DNA of 44,609 nucleotides from Mycoplasmataceae bacterium. Its GTDB lineage: Bacteria > Bacillota_I > Bacilli_A > Mycoplasmatales > Mycoplasmoidaceae. Shown one piece after another: positions 11,601 to 21,490 of this stretch; within the stretch, counting starts at the first letter, position 1, and each line of letters begins with the position of its first letter. The position numbers were made by a program, and so were the translations under genes. The notes under the pieces were generated by a model, which was not told where the DNA came from, made no database searches, and worked only from the letters and a program-made list of their open reading frames with translations. The stretch is taken from the NCBI GenBank assembly GCA_031279765.1, contig JAITHU010000043.1, positions 1 through 44,609 of the forward strand. The letters are read 5' to 3'.

Positions 11601-12917
11601 ATGAATATTTCAGACATTAAAGAAGAAGGACAAAAAATAATAGTTGATGTTTCTTTTAACGAAAATGAATGAAAGAAAACTCAAGAAAATACGTTAAAAG
11701 AATTAGCAAAAAAAGTTAAAGTTCCTGGTTTTAGGAATGGTAAAGCTCCTATAAGCAAAATAAAAAGTTATGTAGACCAAAACGAATTATTAGGTAAATC
11801 TGTCGATAAAATAATAAAAGCAAATTTTGCTAACATTTTAGAAAACTCAGATTTACAAAAAAAAGATTTTATTGAAAATTATCCAGAAATTGTTCCTATA
11901 GTTGTTGAAGAAAATAAATTAGAAGTTAAGTTTACATTTGAACGCTTACCGAAAGTAGAATTACCAGATTATAAAAATATACCAGATTTAATAAAAAACG
12001 AAATACAAGTTAATGATAGTGATATCGATGAATATATTAGTAAAATAGTTGAAAAAGATATTCTTCTTTCTCAAAAAGAAAACGGTATTATTGCTAATGG
12101 TGATTTTGTTGTTTTCGATTATAAAGGAACACTTGATGGTGTTGCTTTTGCTGGTGGAGAACAAAATGATGCTGAACTAGTTATTGGTTCAAAAAAATTT
12201 ATTCCCGGTTTTGAAGAAAAAATGATTGGTTTAAAAGAAAATGAACAAAAAACAATAGAAGTTACCTTTCCTAGTGACTACCCACAAAAAGATTTAGCAG
12301 GAAAAAAAGCAAATTTCGAACTTAAAATTAAAAAAATTAGCACTAGAAAAATGCCAGATTTGAATGATGAATATATTGCTAGTTTACAAATACCTAATGT
12401 TTCTAATTTAACTCAACTTAAGGATTTTGTTAAAAAAGATATTACAATTAAAAAAGAAAATTATAACAAACAACTAAATGTTGAAAAGATAGTTAATTTT
12501 CTAATAAAAAATGCTAAAATTGAATTTATTCCAGAAAAAATGATTAGTTACGAAAGTGAAAAAATTTTTCACCAATATCAATCACAAGCAAAACAATATG
12601 GTATAAGTATTGAACAATTTATTAATTTTCAAGGATTTAGTACAATTGATGATTTTAACAAAATGATTGATGTGACAGCATCAGAAAATGTTAGTTATTC
12701 ATTAGTTATTGATAAAATATCAGAAGAAATGAAATTAACAATATCAGATAGTGAAAGCGAAGAGTACTATAAAGCTGTTGCGCAACAATATCGAATTTCA
12801 GTAGAAGAATTAAAAAAAATAATTACAAAGAACGATGAAATGCTAGAAACTATCGAAATATCAATACTACGCAACAAAACATTAGAAGAATTATTAAAAT
12901 TAAATAGCAAGGAATAA
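11601..12917 (+). CDS. tig: Trigger factor (ribosome-associated chaperone and prolyl isomerase)
   Basis: Chaperone that binds nascent chains at the ribosome exit. The 438-residue product has the ribosome-binding loop GFRNGKAP near residue 45, an FKBP-type isomerase domain at about 160-245 (GDFVVFDYKGTLDG, VIGSKKFIPGFEE) and a long helical C-terminal arm domain rich in K, E and N. Length agrees with the family. One TGA is Trp near the start. Two -10-like boxes lie upstream: an extended one (TGTTATAAT, box at 11576) 20 bases from the ATG and a weaker TATAAC at 11592. rpsD follows after 46 bases. Confidence 0.94.
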
Positions 12918-12954
12918 ATTGAATAGTATAATATTTTTAATATAATTAAATTGC

Positions 12955-12959
12955 AAGGA
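12955..12959 (+). promoter_or_regulatory. Shine-Dalgarno site of rpsD
   Basis: The sequence aagga lies five bases before the rpsD ATG. Clear Shine-Dalgarno sites are scarce in this window, so it stands out. A TATAAT box for the same gene is at 12927. Confidence 0.6.
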
Positions 12960-12963
12960 ATAA

Positions 12964-13584
12964 ATGTCACGTTTTTTAGGAAGTATAAATAAAAAATCAA
13001 GAAGATTAGGATTTTCATTATTAGAGAATAACAAAGAGTTTTTAAAAGGAAAGAAACGTTCTTACGCTCCTGGCCAACATGGATTTAGCAAAACTCCAAA
13101 AAAATTATCTAATTACGGAGAACATTTGCGAGAAAAACAAAAAGTTGCTTTCCTTTACGGTTTAAATGATAAACAATTTAGAAGATTTTTTAGTTTAGCA
13201 AAGAAAATTCAAGGTTCAAATACATTAAATTTAATTCGTTTGATGGAAAGCCGTCTTGATAATTTAGTTTTTAGAATGAATTTTGCTTCAACAAGAAAAT
13301 TAGCACGTCAACTAGTTAACCATCGACATATTTTAGTTGATGGAAAAATTATGAATATTCCTTCAGCGATTATAAAAGTTGGTAGTGTTATTGAGTTAAA
13401 ACCAAAATCAAAAGATTTGGATCTTGTTAAAAAAGCTTTAGAAAATAATGCTAGTGTTGTTCCATATGTTGAGGTTGATAAAGAAAATAAAAAAGGTAAA
13501 TATTTACGTTTATTAGAAGAAACAGAACTTAATCCAGAAATTAATGAAACTTATGTTGTTGAGTATTACAATAGGTTAGTTTAA
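12964..13584 (+). CDS. rpsD: 30S ribosomal protein S4
   Basis: Primary rRNA-binding protein of the small subunit. The 206-residue product has the expected layout: basic N-terminus with the conserved YAPGQHG block, then the S4 RNA-binding domain at about 95-160 (ESRLDNLVFRMNFASTRKLARQ, split by me as ESRLDNLVFRM and ASTRKLARQLVNHRHI) and the C-terminal PEINETYVVEYYNRLV. The N-terminus lacks the four-cysteine zinc site found in some homologues. No internal TGA. It has its own promoter and Shine-Dalgarno site after tig, and it is followed within two bases by the small membrane protein gene. Confidence 0.96.
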   Translation: MSRFLGSINKKSRRLGFSLLENNKEFLKGKKRSYAPGQHGFSKTPKKLSNYGEHLREKQKVAFLYGLNDKQFRRFFSLAKKIQGSNTLNLIRLMESRLDNLVFRMNFASTRKLARQLVNHRHILVDGKIMNIPSAIIKVGSVIELKPKSKDLDLVKKALENNASVVPYVEVDKENKKGKYLRLLEETELNPEINETYVVEYYNRLV

Positions 13585-13585
13585 A

Positions 13586-14083
13586 ATGTATAGAATGCAA
13601 AGAACTTGTTGCATGTTATCACTTTTAGGAATGTTAGCAGGTATTCTATTAGGAATTGGTTTAATCATTGTTGGGGTTCTTTGAATTGTTCTTTCTTCTA
13701 ACATAGGTGTTGGTTGTATTAGTTTTGTAATAAGTATTTTTTTAGTTGTACTACCAACAATTTCTTATTGTGGTTGAAATAATGCAGTAAGAAAAAAATA
13801 CATTTTAAAAACAAACTTATTGCCAATACTTTCAATATTTTTTTGTGGAATTTTTGGTGTTGCAATAGCGTATTTATGATTCACTAAAAGAGATGAATGC
13901 TTAGAGGAAATTAGTATTTTAGAAAAAAGAAAAAATAAAGATAATCAAGTTGATGCTAAACGAGATGAATATATAAATTCGATGATCAAAAAATTTGAAG
14001 AAATGCACAAAAGTGGAATGATCACAAAAGAAGAACTTGAAGCGAAAAAAAATTCTCTTCTACGTAAAAGAGAATTTAAGTAA
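13586..14083 (+). CDS. Small membrane protein with SHOCT-like C-terminus
   Basis: A 165-residue protein that starts two bases after the rpsD stop. It has three hydrophobic segments (about 12-37, 41-60 and 77-97) and a charged cytoplasmic tail. The last 30 residues, KKFEEMHKSGMITKEELEAK and a final NSLLRKR, look like a SHOCT domain, a short helical-hairpin motif thought to mediate oligomerisation. TGA is Trp three times. I do not recognise a specific family. Tight coupling to rpsD suggests co-expression, but that need not mean shared function. Confidence 0.7.
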
Positions 14084-14099
14084 ACAATTTACTTTTTTT
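14078..14099 (+). terminator. Hairpin shared by two convergent genes
   Basis: The arms aagtaaa and tttactt with a three-base loop are followed by a T run on the plus strand. The hairpin overlaps the stop codons of both the SHOCT-like gene and the ferredoxin gene, so it may serve both directions. Confidence 0.55.
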
Positions 14100-14280
14100 C
14101 TTCAAGAATTATTGCCGAAACAGGACATGCATCTTCACAACGTCCACAACCAATACATTTATTTGTATCTATTTCAGCTCGATTAGTTTTCTTGCTTATT
14201 TTTATCGCTTTTTTTGGGCAAACAGAAACACATGTTCCACACCCTATACAACCACTACTTACTTTTCCTACTCTTCCCAT
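14089..14280 (-). CDS. Ferredoxin with two [4Fe-4S] clusters
   Basis: A 63-residue electron carrier with two full cluster motifs: CIGCGTCVSVCP at about residues 11-22 and CIGCGRCEDACP at about 42-53. This is the clostridial-type bacterial ferredoxin, with the usual acidic C-terminus partly replaced by lysines. No redox partner gene is adjacent, so the electron donor and acceptor are unknown. Ferredoxins of this kind occur only patchily in Mollicutes. It converges on the SHOCT-like gene and shares a hairpin with it. The ATG at 14280 directly precedes the conserved GRVGKVSSGCIGC. Confidence 0.9.
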   Translation of the reverse strand: MGRVGKVSSGCIGCGTCVSVCPKKAIKISKKTNRAEIDTNKCIGCGRCEDACPVSAIILEEKK

Positions 14281-14324
14281 ATATCGACATTATACACAAG
14301 CATTTTTAATTAATTAAAATAATT

Positions 14325-14330
14325 TATAAT
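14325..14330 (+). promoter_or_regulatory. -10 box of the tRNA-Glu/tRNA-Gln unit
   Basis: TATAAT ends ten bases before the first base of tRNA-Glu. No obvious -35 element is visible in the AT-rich sequence upstream. Confidence 0.6.
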
Positions 14331-14340
14331 TGATGTATAA

Positions 14341-14417
14341 GGCCCGTTGGTGAAGCGATTTAACACTCACGCCTCTCAAGCGTGCATTCATGGGTTTGAA
14401 TCCCGTACGGGTCACCA
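14341..14417 (+). tRNA. tRNA-Glu, anticodon CUC, atypical
   Basis: A cloverleaf folds well: acceptor ggcccgt with acgggtc, D stem gtg/cac, anticodon stem cacgc/gcgtg, encoded CCA. The body matches tRNA-Glu. The seven-base anticodon loop ctctcaa gives anticodon CUC, not the usual UUC. The D loop has GA where GG is normal at 18-19, and the T loop has tttgaat where ttcgaat is normal. So the near-universal G19-C56 pair is replaced by A19-U56, which still pairs. This suggests a functional but divergent second tRNA-Glu. Confidence 0.85.
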
Positions 14418-14418
14418 T

Positions 14419-14492
14419 TGGGAAATAGCCAAGCGGTAAGGCCCTAGTCTCTGAATCTAGTACCATTGGTTCGAATCCAATTTTCCCAGCCA
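14419..14492 (+). tRNA. tRNA-Gln, anticodon CUG
   Basis: Acceptor tgggaaa with tttccca gives the U1-A72 pair typical of tRNA-Gln, with discriminator G and encoded CCA. The D loop (GG present) and T loop (ttcgaat) are normal. The loop ctctgaa gives anticodon CUG, again with C at position 34. The last anticodon-stem pair (31-39) is T-T, a mismatch. It follows tRNA-Glu after one base. Confidence 0.88.
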
Positions 14493-14502
14493 ATTAAAAG
14501 TT

Positions 14503-14541
14503 AAAAGCAGAACGTAATACTTATTAGTTTCTGCTTTTTTT
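14503..14541 (+). terminator. Rho-independent terminator after the tRNA pair
   Basis: A ten-base stem, aaaagcagaa with ttctgctttt, is closed by a loop of about 16 bases and followed by a T run. A TATAAT at 14543 directly after it probably starts the TM2 gene. Confidence 0.85.
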
Positions 14542-14565
14542 GTATAATATGTATGTAAAAAAAAT

Positions 14566-14808
14566 ATGACTAATAAAAAAACAAAAATTAATAAAATACT
14601 TTTTATCGTTATTGGTGCGTGACTTTTGGGGTTTATTGGTGCTGACCGATTTATGAGAGGACAAATAGGATTAGGAATCGTTAAACTATTACTTGGTTGA
14701 CTTACATTTGGTATTTGATACTTAATAGATCTAATTATTGCAATTACAAAAGTTGGTTCTTATCCTGGTCCTGATTTTGAATTCGAAAACGGCCGTTGAA
14801 CAAAATAA
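14566..14808 (+). CDS. TM2 domain membrane protein
   Basis: An 80-residue protein made almost wholly of a TM2 domain: a lysine-rich start, a first membrane helix (about 10-26) that includes the hallmark GFIGADRFMRGQIGLG, and a second helix with GWLTFGIWYLIDLI. Five of its codons are TGA(Trp). TM2 proteins are small two-pass membrane proteins of uncertain function. It has its own promoter (TATAAT at 14543). Its stop lies one base from the stop of the convergent surface-protein gene, and I see no hairpin between them. Confidence 0.8.
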
Positions 14809-14809
14809 G

Positions 14810-17280
14810 TTAATTTCTCGCTATTGAATAACTATTACCCTGAATTGGAGTAACTGGAAATCCACCATCACCAAGTAGTTTGAATGCATCTAAAAACATT
14901 TCATATACAAAAAGACTTGAGGAACCACTATTTAAAGGTATATTGATGTACGTGTTAGTGGCTTCATTACCGTAATTCAAATTATGACAATACATAAACA
15001 AACCATAGCAAAAATAATTACCTATTGAATACCAACTACTAGGTAAATCAAACCCATAAGGCAAAGAAGCAAGATTTAAGCAAACAGTAAACAAACCATA
15101 GCAGAAATAAGCATCTATTGATTGTAAATTTTGTGGCATATTAAACCCAGTTGGCAAATAAGTAAGTGACGTACACGTATCGAACATTCTTCTACAAAAA
15201 CCATAACCAACACTCATAACCGCCTGTGGTAAATTAAAACCATCTGGTAGAGAGGTAAGAGAAGTACAACCTACGAACATACCGGAAGCAAAAAAATCTC
15301 CTACTCTAGTTATCGTTTGTGGTAAACTAAAACCATCTGGTAGAGAGGTAAGAAGAGTGCTGCCATTAAACATATTGGCACAAAAATTATTCCCAAAAAT
15401 ATAGTTAATATTTGATGGAAAATTAATTTCCGTAATTGAAATCATTGGAGAAGATCGAAATAAATTAGCACAAAAATTATTACAATTTATAGTTGTTAAT
15501 GCATCTCATTCACTACCAAAATGAATTCCTCTTATACCATCGTAATAACCATCGTAATTTATACCACCATTAGAATTAATGTTACATAACGCATATAATG
15601 ATGTTCCTGGAGTTCCAGCATCACTAGAATACGGCAAATAGTGAACTCCACCATCATATCCAATAAAATATGAATTAGGTAACAACGAAACAACATTAAA
15701 AACAATTGCATACACTCCGGTATTATAAGGAGATTTCGAACAACTAATTTCAATATTATAACTATCAACGGTAGCAGTAGTTGATGAAGTTCAAATTAGT
15801 ACACCACTATTAGAAATACTTAAACCAGTTAGTCCATCTGTGTTTGAAATATTTCATATCGCTCCACTTAACGATGGATCAGCACTACAAGTAGCTGTAT
15901 AATTTTCTGAACCAGTAGCATTTTGATCTGTGCTAATAGTTGAATTTCCGCTTATTACTATTTGTGTAGAAATAATTGTTAATGTGAATTGTAAATTGCC
16001 AGTAAGATAATCATTTTTTGAACATTCAATAGTAATGTTATAAGTTGCAACAGCAATGTTATTGTTATAGCTAAATACACCACTATTATCAATACTAATT
16101 TTACCACTTAAACCATCATAATTAGTAATGTTTCATGTTCCACCAGTTAGTGCATTTCCACTAACAGTTGCTATATATTTTTTTGTACCAGTAGTATTTT
16201 GATTAATAGAAATATTATTTCCATCAGTTTCACCGGCTATTACTATTTGTGTTTCATTTATTACAAAAGTAATAGTAATATTAAATGAAGAATAACCTTG
16301 TTTTGAACATCTAATACTTATATATTTAGTTGCAGCTACATCAGTATATGGTGAAGTTCATGATAATTGACCAGTTGCTCCATCAATTGTTAAACCACTT
16401 TGACTACCACTAGTAATTGTTCACGTAACACCTCCAAGTGTTTCATCTACACATAATGCTGTATATGTTTTATTACCAGTATTATTTCTATTAACTTCAA
16501 TAGTATCTATTGCATAACCACTATCTCCTGGATGAGTTGGATCTTCGTTTAATTCATCTACTATTATTTGATCAGAAACAGTAATATTAACTAATAATGT
16601 TCCTTGTTTATAATCGGTTTTTCCACATGTGATAGTAATAGAAATAGTTTGTCAATTACTTGTGAAACTACTGTCTCATGATAATATTCCATTTGTTGGA
16701 TTAAGTGTTAATCCAGCAATAGCAGTTGCATAACTTCAATTACAATTATCTAATATAGTTCCATCATATTTACCTACATATGTTTTACTACCTACATCAT
16801 TTAGTGGTACGGTAATTTGTGTTGCTAATGTACCATCAGCAGATTCGATATTAATTTGTTGCTCGGTAACAATAAATGTTACATCAAGTGCGCCGCTATT
16901 GTAACCTTCAAGTGAACAAGTAATTGTATAAATAAATGTTCCAGTACTTTCAAATTTGTAAGTTAAAGTACCATCATCAGAAATTTCAACAGTATGATTA
17001 GCGTTTTCTCCAACTTGTTGTATATCTCATTCACAATCAGTTGAAACAATTAATTGATTATCGTAATATGCTTCATATGTTTTATTTTCTTCTAAATCAG
17101 TTTTTGCTTCTATTGTTTTTTCACCATGAATTTCAATTTTTTTAATATTAGAACAAAAGCATGATTGTAAGAGTAAAATTAAACAAATTATTATACCAAT
17201 TAATATAACAATAACATTGAATATTGTAAAATTTTTAATTAACTTTGTGCTAGAGTTTTTTTTTTTTTTTCACTTATCAC
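14810..17280 (-). CDS. Large Ig-like/DUF285 surface protein, start out of frame at A15
   Basis: The reading frame (about 823 codons) encodes a lysine-rich N-terminus, a membrane segment ending in LILLLQSC (possible lipobox), five tandem repeats of about 95 residues, each ending with a pattern like ITCSxxxYxxG, and from about residue 545 a DUF285 region with repeats such as TSLPDGFxLPQ and a terminal YSIARN. The GTG at 17280 (GTG ATA AGT GAA) is the only plausible start, but it is out of frame by one base across a run of 15 A. A run of 16 or 13 would give a product beginning MISEKKKK. The frame itself is closed just upstream by TAA with no ATG. So the gene is either switched off by slippage or affected by a homopolymer sequencing error. 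Paralogue of the protein at 1323-2894. Confidence 0.75.
17256..17270 (-). repeat. A15 homopolymer in a surface-protein start region
   Basis: Fifteen A on the coding (minus) strand, four codons after the GTG start. Length 15 puts the start out of frame, while 13 or 16 would restore it. It codes for a run of lysines when in frame. Confidence 0.8.
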
Positions 17281-17300
17281 ATAATTATTATATGAAAACT

Positions 17301-17318
17301 ATATATATATATATATAT
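17301..17318 (-). repeat. (AT)9 tract upstream of a surface-protein gene
   Basis: Nine AT units lie 20-40 bases upstream of the GTG start, about where a promoter spacer would fall. A tract of the same length sits at the start of the paralogue at 1323, so this may be a shared expression switch. Confidence 0.6.
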
Positions 17319-17377
17319 GAATTAAGCTAATTTTATTAAGTATTTTCCAACAAAAAATTAAAAAAAATCAATAGTAA

Positions 17378-17383
17378 TATAAT
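17378..17383 (+). promoter_or_regulatory. -10 box directly before tkt (leaderless start likely)
   Basis: TATAAT ends six bases before the tkt ATG, so transcription should start at or next to the A of the start codon. It would drive the tkt-aroA-aroC-aroK/pheA operon. Confidence 0.6.
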
Positions 17384-17389
17384 AGTATT

Positions 17390-19324
17390 ATGAACAAAGC
17401 GGTACAAACGATAAAATTATTAGCATTAGAAGCGATTGCGAGTGCTAATTCAGGTCATGGCGGAATCGCTTTAGGTGCTGCCAATACAATATATGCATTA
17501 TTTCATGATCATTTAAATTTTGATATAAAAAACAATGATTATTTTAATCGTGATAGATTCATTCTATCATCAGGCCATGGAAGTGCATTATTATACGCAA
17601 CAATGTGTGTATTTGGTTTCAATGGAATTAATGTAGATGATTTAAAAAGTTTTAGAAAATTCGATAGTAAAACACCTGGTCATCCAGAATCTTTAATTAC
17701 TCTAGGTATTGAATTTTCTACTGGTCCATTAGGTCAAGGAACAAGTAGTAGTGTTGGTTTTGCTATTTGTGAACAACACTTAGCAAATTTAATTTCACCA
17801 AAAGTTATTAATCATTACACATATGTAATGATGGGTGATGGTGATTTAGAAGAAGGCGTTACACAAGAAGCAATAATCATTGCTGGAAAATTAAAACTAA
17901 ACAAGTTAATTTGGTTATATGATTCTAATGATGTTCAATTAGATGGTAATGTACAAGATTCTACTAACTGAGATGTTAAACAAATATTTCAAGCTAGTGG
18001 TTGAAATTATATTTTTGTAAAAGAACCAAAAGTTGAAGAAATTTCTAAAGCAATCGCAAAAGCAAAACTTTCTTCTGATAAACCAACACTTATTGAAATT
18101 AAAACAATAATAGGTGAAGGAGTTGATGAAATAGAAGGAACTAACAAAGCACATGGTTTTACACCTAATTTTGAAAAAGTAGATCAATTAAAAAAAAAAT
18201 GAAATTATTCATATGATAATTTTGTCATACCTAATGATGTAAAAGAAGATTGTGAAATTTTACAAAAACGATGTAAAAAAAATATTGATGAATTTAATTT
18301 AGAATTAGAAAAATTGAAATCTAACGATAAAGAAAAATATGATTTGCTTGAAAAAATTCTAAATGATAAATTTTATATAAACTATAATGAACTCGAAAAA
18401 ATTACTACACCTGAAAAATATTCTTCTAGAGAATTTGTTGGTTTGGTATTTAAAAACATATGAGATAAAAATACTAATTTTTTAACAGTAAATCCAGATA
18501 TTTCATCATCAACAAAAATTGCATGTTCAAACGCGAAACAAAATATTCAAGTTGGGGTAAGAGAATTTGTGGCAGCTGCAATTGTTAATGGTATTGTTGC
18601 TCACAAAGGAAGTCGTGCTGTTTTTTCATCGTTCCTTTCTTTTGTTGATTATTGTAAAGCTTCGTTAAGAATTGCTGGTTTATCTTCACTTCCGGCGTTG
18701 GGTGTTTTTACACATGACTCAATTCTTGTAGGCGAAGATGGTCCTTCACATCAACCAATTGAACAAATACCTTCATTGCGATTGATTCCTAATTATTTTG
18801 TATTTAGACCATGTAATATAAAGGAAGCAATTGCGGCATTTAAATGATATTTTGAAAATTCTAAACCAGTTGCAATTATTGGTTCACGATCTGGTTTTAA
18901 ACAAATTTATAATAACGATATTTCTATTGATGAAATTAATAAAGGAGCTTATGTATTAATAAATGAAAAAGATTATGATTTAATAATTATTTCAACAGGA
19001 AGCGAAATTGCATTAAGTTATGATGTTATTAATTTGTTAAAAGAAAAAAAAATAAAATGTCGATTAATTTCTTGTGTTTGTCTTGAATTATTTCGTAAAC
19101 AAACTGAGGAATATAAAAATAATTTATTAGGTAATAAAAACAAACCGATTGTTTCAATTGAATTAAGTATGCCGTATATGTGGTATGAATTAGCGGATTT
19201 TGCTATTGGTGTTGAAACATTTGGTGTAAGTGGAAAAATGGAAGACATTGTTAAAAATTTAAAATTTGATCCACAATCGGTTTGTGATAAAATTTTAAAT
19301 TTTTTAAAAAAGCAAAATAAGTAA
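17390..19324 (+). CDS. tkt: Transketolase
   Basis: Thiamine-diphosphate enzyme of the non-oxidative pentose phosphate route; it can make erythrose-4-phosphate, one of the two substrates of DAHP synthase. The 644-residue product has the N-terminal HGSALLYATM and thiamine-binding GDGDLEEGVTQEA (near residue 150), the conserved Glu in VGVREF (near 392), and FTHDSILVGEDGPSHQP in the pyrimidine domain. The segment around residues 250-300 looks looser than in typical enzymes. Several TGA codons are Trp. It is the first gene of a unit with aroA four bases after its stop, so here it appears dedicated to the shikimate route. A second transketolase elsewhere would support that. Confidence 0.93.
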
Positions 19325-19328
19325 CAAT

Positions 19329-20495
19329 ATGGAAGAATGTAAAGTACTAGACAAATTACCAAAAGGAGAAATTGTTGTTCCACCATCAAAAAGTATTTCG
19401 CATAGAATGGTAATATGCCAAATGTTAGCGAATGGTAAATTAGAAGATATTGCAAATCTTGGAACTTCTAATGATATCACAGCTACAATTAACGGAATGA
19501 ATACTATTTGCAATAGTAAAAATAATAATGATATTATTACTATTGATTGCAATGAATCAGGTTCAACACTACGTTTTTTAATTCCTATCGCTATTGCTAT
19601 TTCAAATAAAACATTTATTTTTACTGGTAGTGAAAAATTATTTGAAAGACCGCTTAGTGTATATGAAGAAATTTTTTCAGAAAATAATATTGATTTCAAA
19701 AAAGAAAAAGGAAAATTTATTGTTAGTGGTTCATTAAAACCAAATAAATTCTATGTTAAAGGAGATGTTAGTTCGCAATTTATTTCTGGTCTATTATTTG
19801 CTTTACCTTTATTAGATGGAGATAGCGAAATCATTATCACAACTAAACTTGAATCAAAAGAATATATTGACTTAACGATTGATGCAATGAAACAATTTAA
19901 TGTTTTTGTTGTTAAACAAACAAATGGTTGAAAAATTAAAGGAAAGCAAAAATACAAACCAACAAAAGTTTATGTAGAAGGAGACTATTCACAAGCTGCA
20001 TTTTGATTAGTTGCAAAAGCACTTGGAAACGATGTTTCGTGCGTTGGTTTGAATTCAAATAGTATTCAAGGGGACAAAGAAATTATTAATGTTATAAATC
20101 AAGCAACTAATAAATTAAATCCTATTGTTGTTGATGCTACGAATATTCCTGATTTAGTTCCGATCATAACTGTATTTATGTGTTTTTTGAATGGAACTAG
20201 CAAAATTATCAACGCAAGTCGTGTTAGATTAAAAGAAAGTGATCGTTTACATGCAATTACTACAGAATTAAAAAAACTTGGTGCAGAAATTGAAGAATTA
20301 CCAGATTCTTTAATTGTACATGGAAATAAAAAATTACACGGCGGAAATGTCGATGCATGAAATGATCACCGTATCGCAATGTCTTTAGCAATTATTTCTA
20401 CAAAAATTTTTGATGAAATCAAATTAAGTGGTTACGATTCGGTAAAAAAATCATATCCAACTTTTTGAAATGATTTTGAAAAGGTAAAAAAATAA
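19329..20495 (+). CDS. aroA: EPSP synthase (3-phosphoshikimate 1-carboxyvinyltransferase)
   Basis: Sixth step of the shikimate pathway: joins PEP to shikimate-3-phosphate. The 388-residue product shows the family motifs in order: PPSKSISHR (residues about 18-26), NESGSTLRFLIPIA, DVSSQFISGLLFA, RVRLKESDRLHAI and the C-terminal WNDHRIAMSLAI. It is a little shorter than the usual 420-430 residues. The form ESGSTLRFLIPIA is, from memory, typical of clostridial AroA, which may hint at the source. TGA is Trp four times. Its stop overlaps the aroC start (TAATG), so the two are probably translationally coupled. Confidence 0.95.
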
Positions 20496-21490
20496 TGAAT
20501 AAGTGAGGAAAAAATATTAAATTAGAAATTTTTGGTACTTCTCATGGAAAAGAAATAGGTATTACAATTTATAATTTACCAAAAAATTTTGCATTAAATA
20601 TGGATGCGATACGTGATGATATGAATCGACGTCGTCCTGGATATACTATCATTTCTACTCCAAGAAAAGAAGCTGATGAGTTTGAAATTTTATCAGGTGT
20701 TGAAAAAAATATTTTAAATGGTGAACCATTAAAAATGGTGATTCAAAATACAAATATTAAAAGTAGTGATTACAATAGTATTTTAAGACCAGGACATGCT
20801 GATTGAACAGCGTTTTTAAAATATGGTGAAGTTTTACCAGGTGGTGGACAATTTTCTGGTAGATTAACTGCTCCAATCGTTTTTGCTGGTGCAATTGCAA
20901 AACAAATATTAAATAAGAAATTTAATATTATCATTACTTCAAAAATTTTAAGTGTTGGTACTCAAAAAAATCCTACCAACGAAGAATTAGAAAAGATTGT
21001 TTTAAAAACACAAGAAAAATCAGATTCGATTGGTGGAGTTATTCAAGTAAGAGCAACAAATATTCCTAAAGCATTGGGTAGTGATTTTTTTGGTGGTATA
21101 GAAGCGCTATTATCTACTTTATTTTTTTCTATACCAGCAGTAAAAGGTGTAGAATTTGGAGATGGCTTTAAATTAAGTGAATCATATGGTAGCATGACAA
21201 ATGATGCAATTTATGCGGATGAAAATAAAAATATTTTTTCAAAAACAAATCACATGGGTGGAATACTAGGAGGAATTAGTAACGGAATGGATATCGTTAC
21301 TAATATTGCTATTAAACCAACACCTTCTATTAGTATTGAACAAGATAGTATTAACTATAAAACATTTCAACCAGTAAAAACAAAAGTTACTGGTAGACAT
21401 GATCCGTGTATTGTTCCAAGAGCACTAGTAGTTGGAGAAGCAATGATGGCAATTGGTCTATTAGAATTAACAGAGGAAAAAAATGAATAA
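20495..21490 (+). CDS. aroC: Chorismate synthase
   Basis: Last step of the common pathway: FMN-dependent removal of phosphate from EPSP to give chorismate. The 331-residue product (usual 350-390) begins MNKWGKNIKLEIFGTSHGK and carries RRRPGYTIIST, RPGHADW, the FMN region GGGQFSGRLTAPIVFAGAI, HMGGILGGISNGMDI and GRHDPCIVPRALVVGEAM. The SGRLTAP form, instead of SARETA of enterobacteria, is the clostridial type. The usual GEPVFDKLDA region is shortened. TGA is Trp in the first codons and again in HADW. It overlaps aroA by one base and aroK/pheA by eight. Confidence 0.95.

Noticed and set aside
15506-15768. Two overlapping frames on the minus strand
   Set aside because: One is an internal piece of the large surface protein between TGA(Trp) codons, the other is its shadow in another frame.
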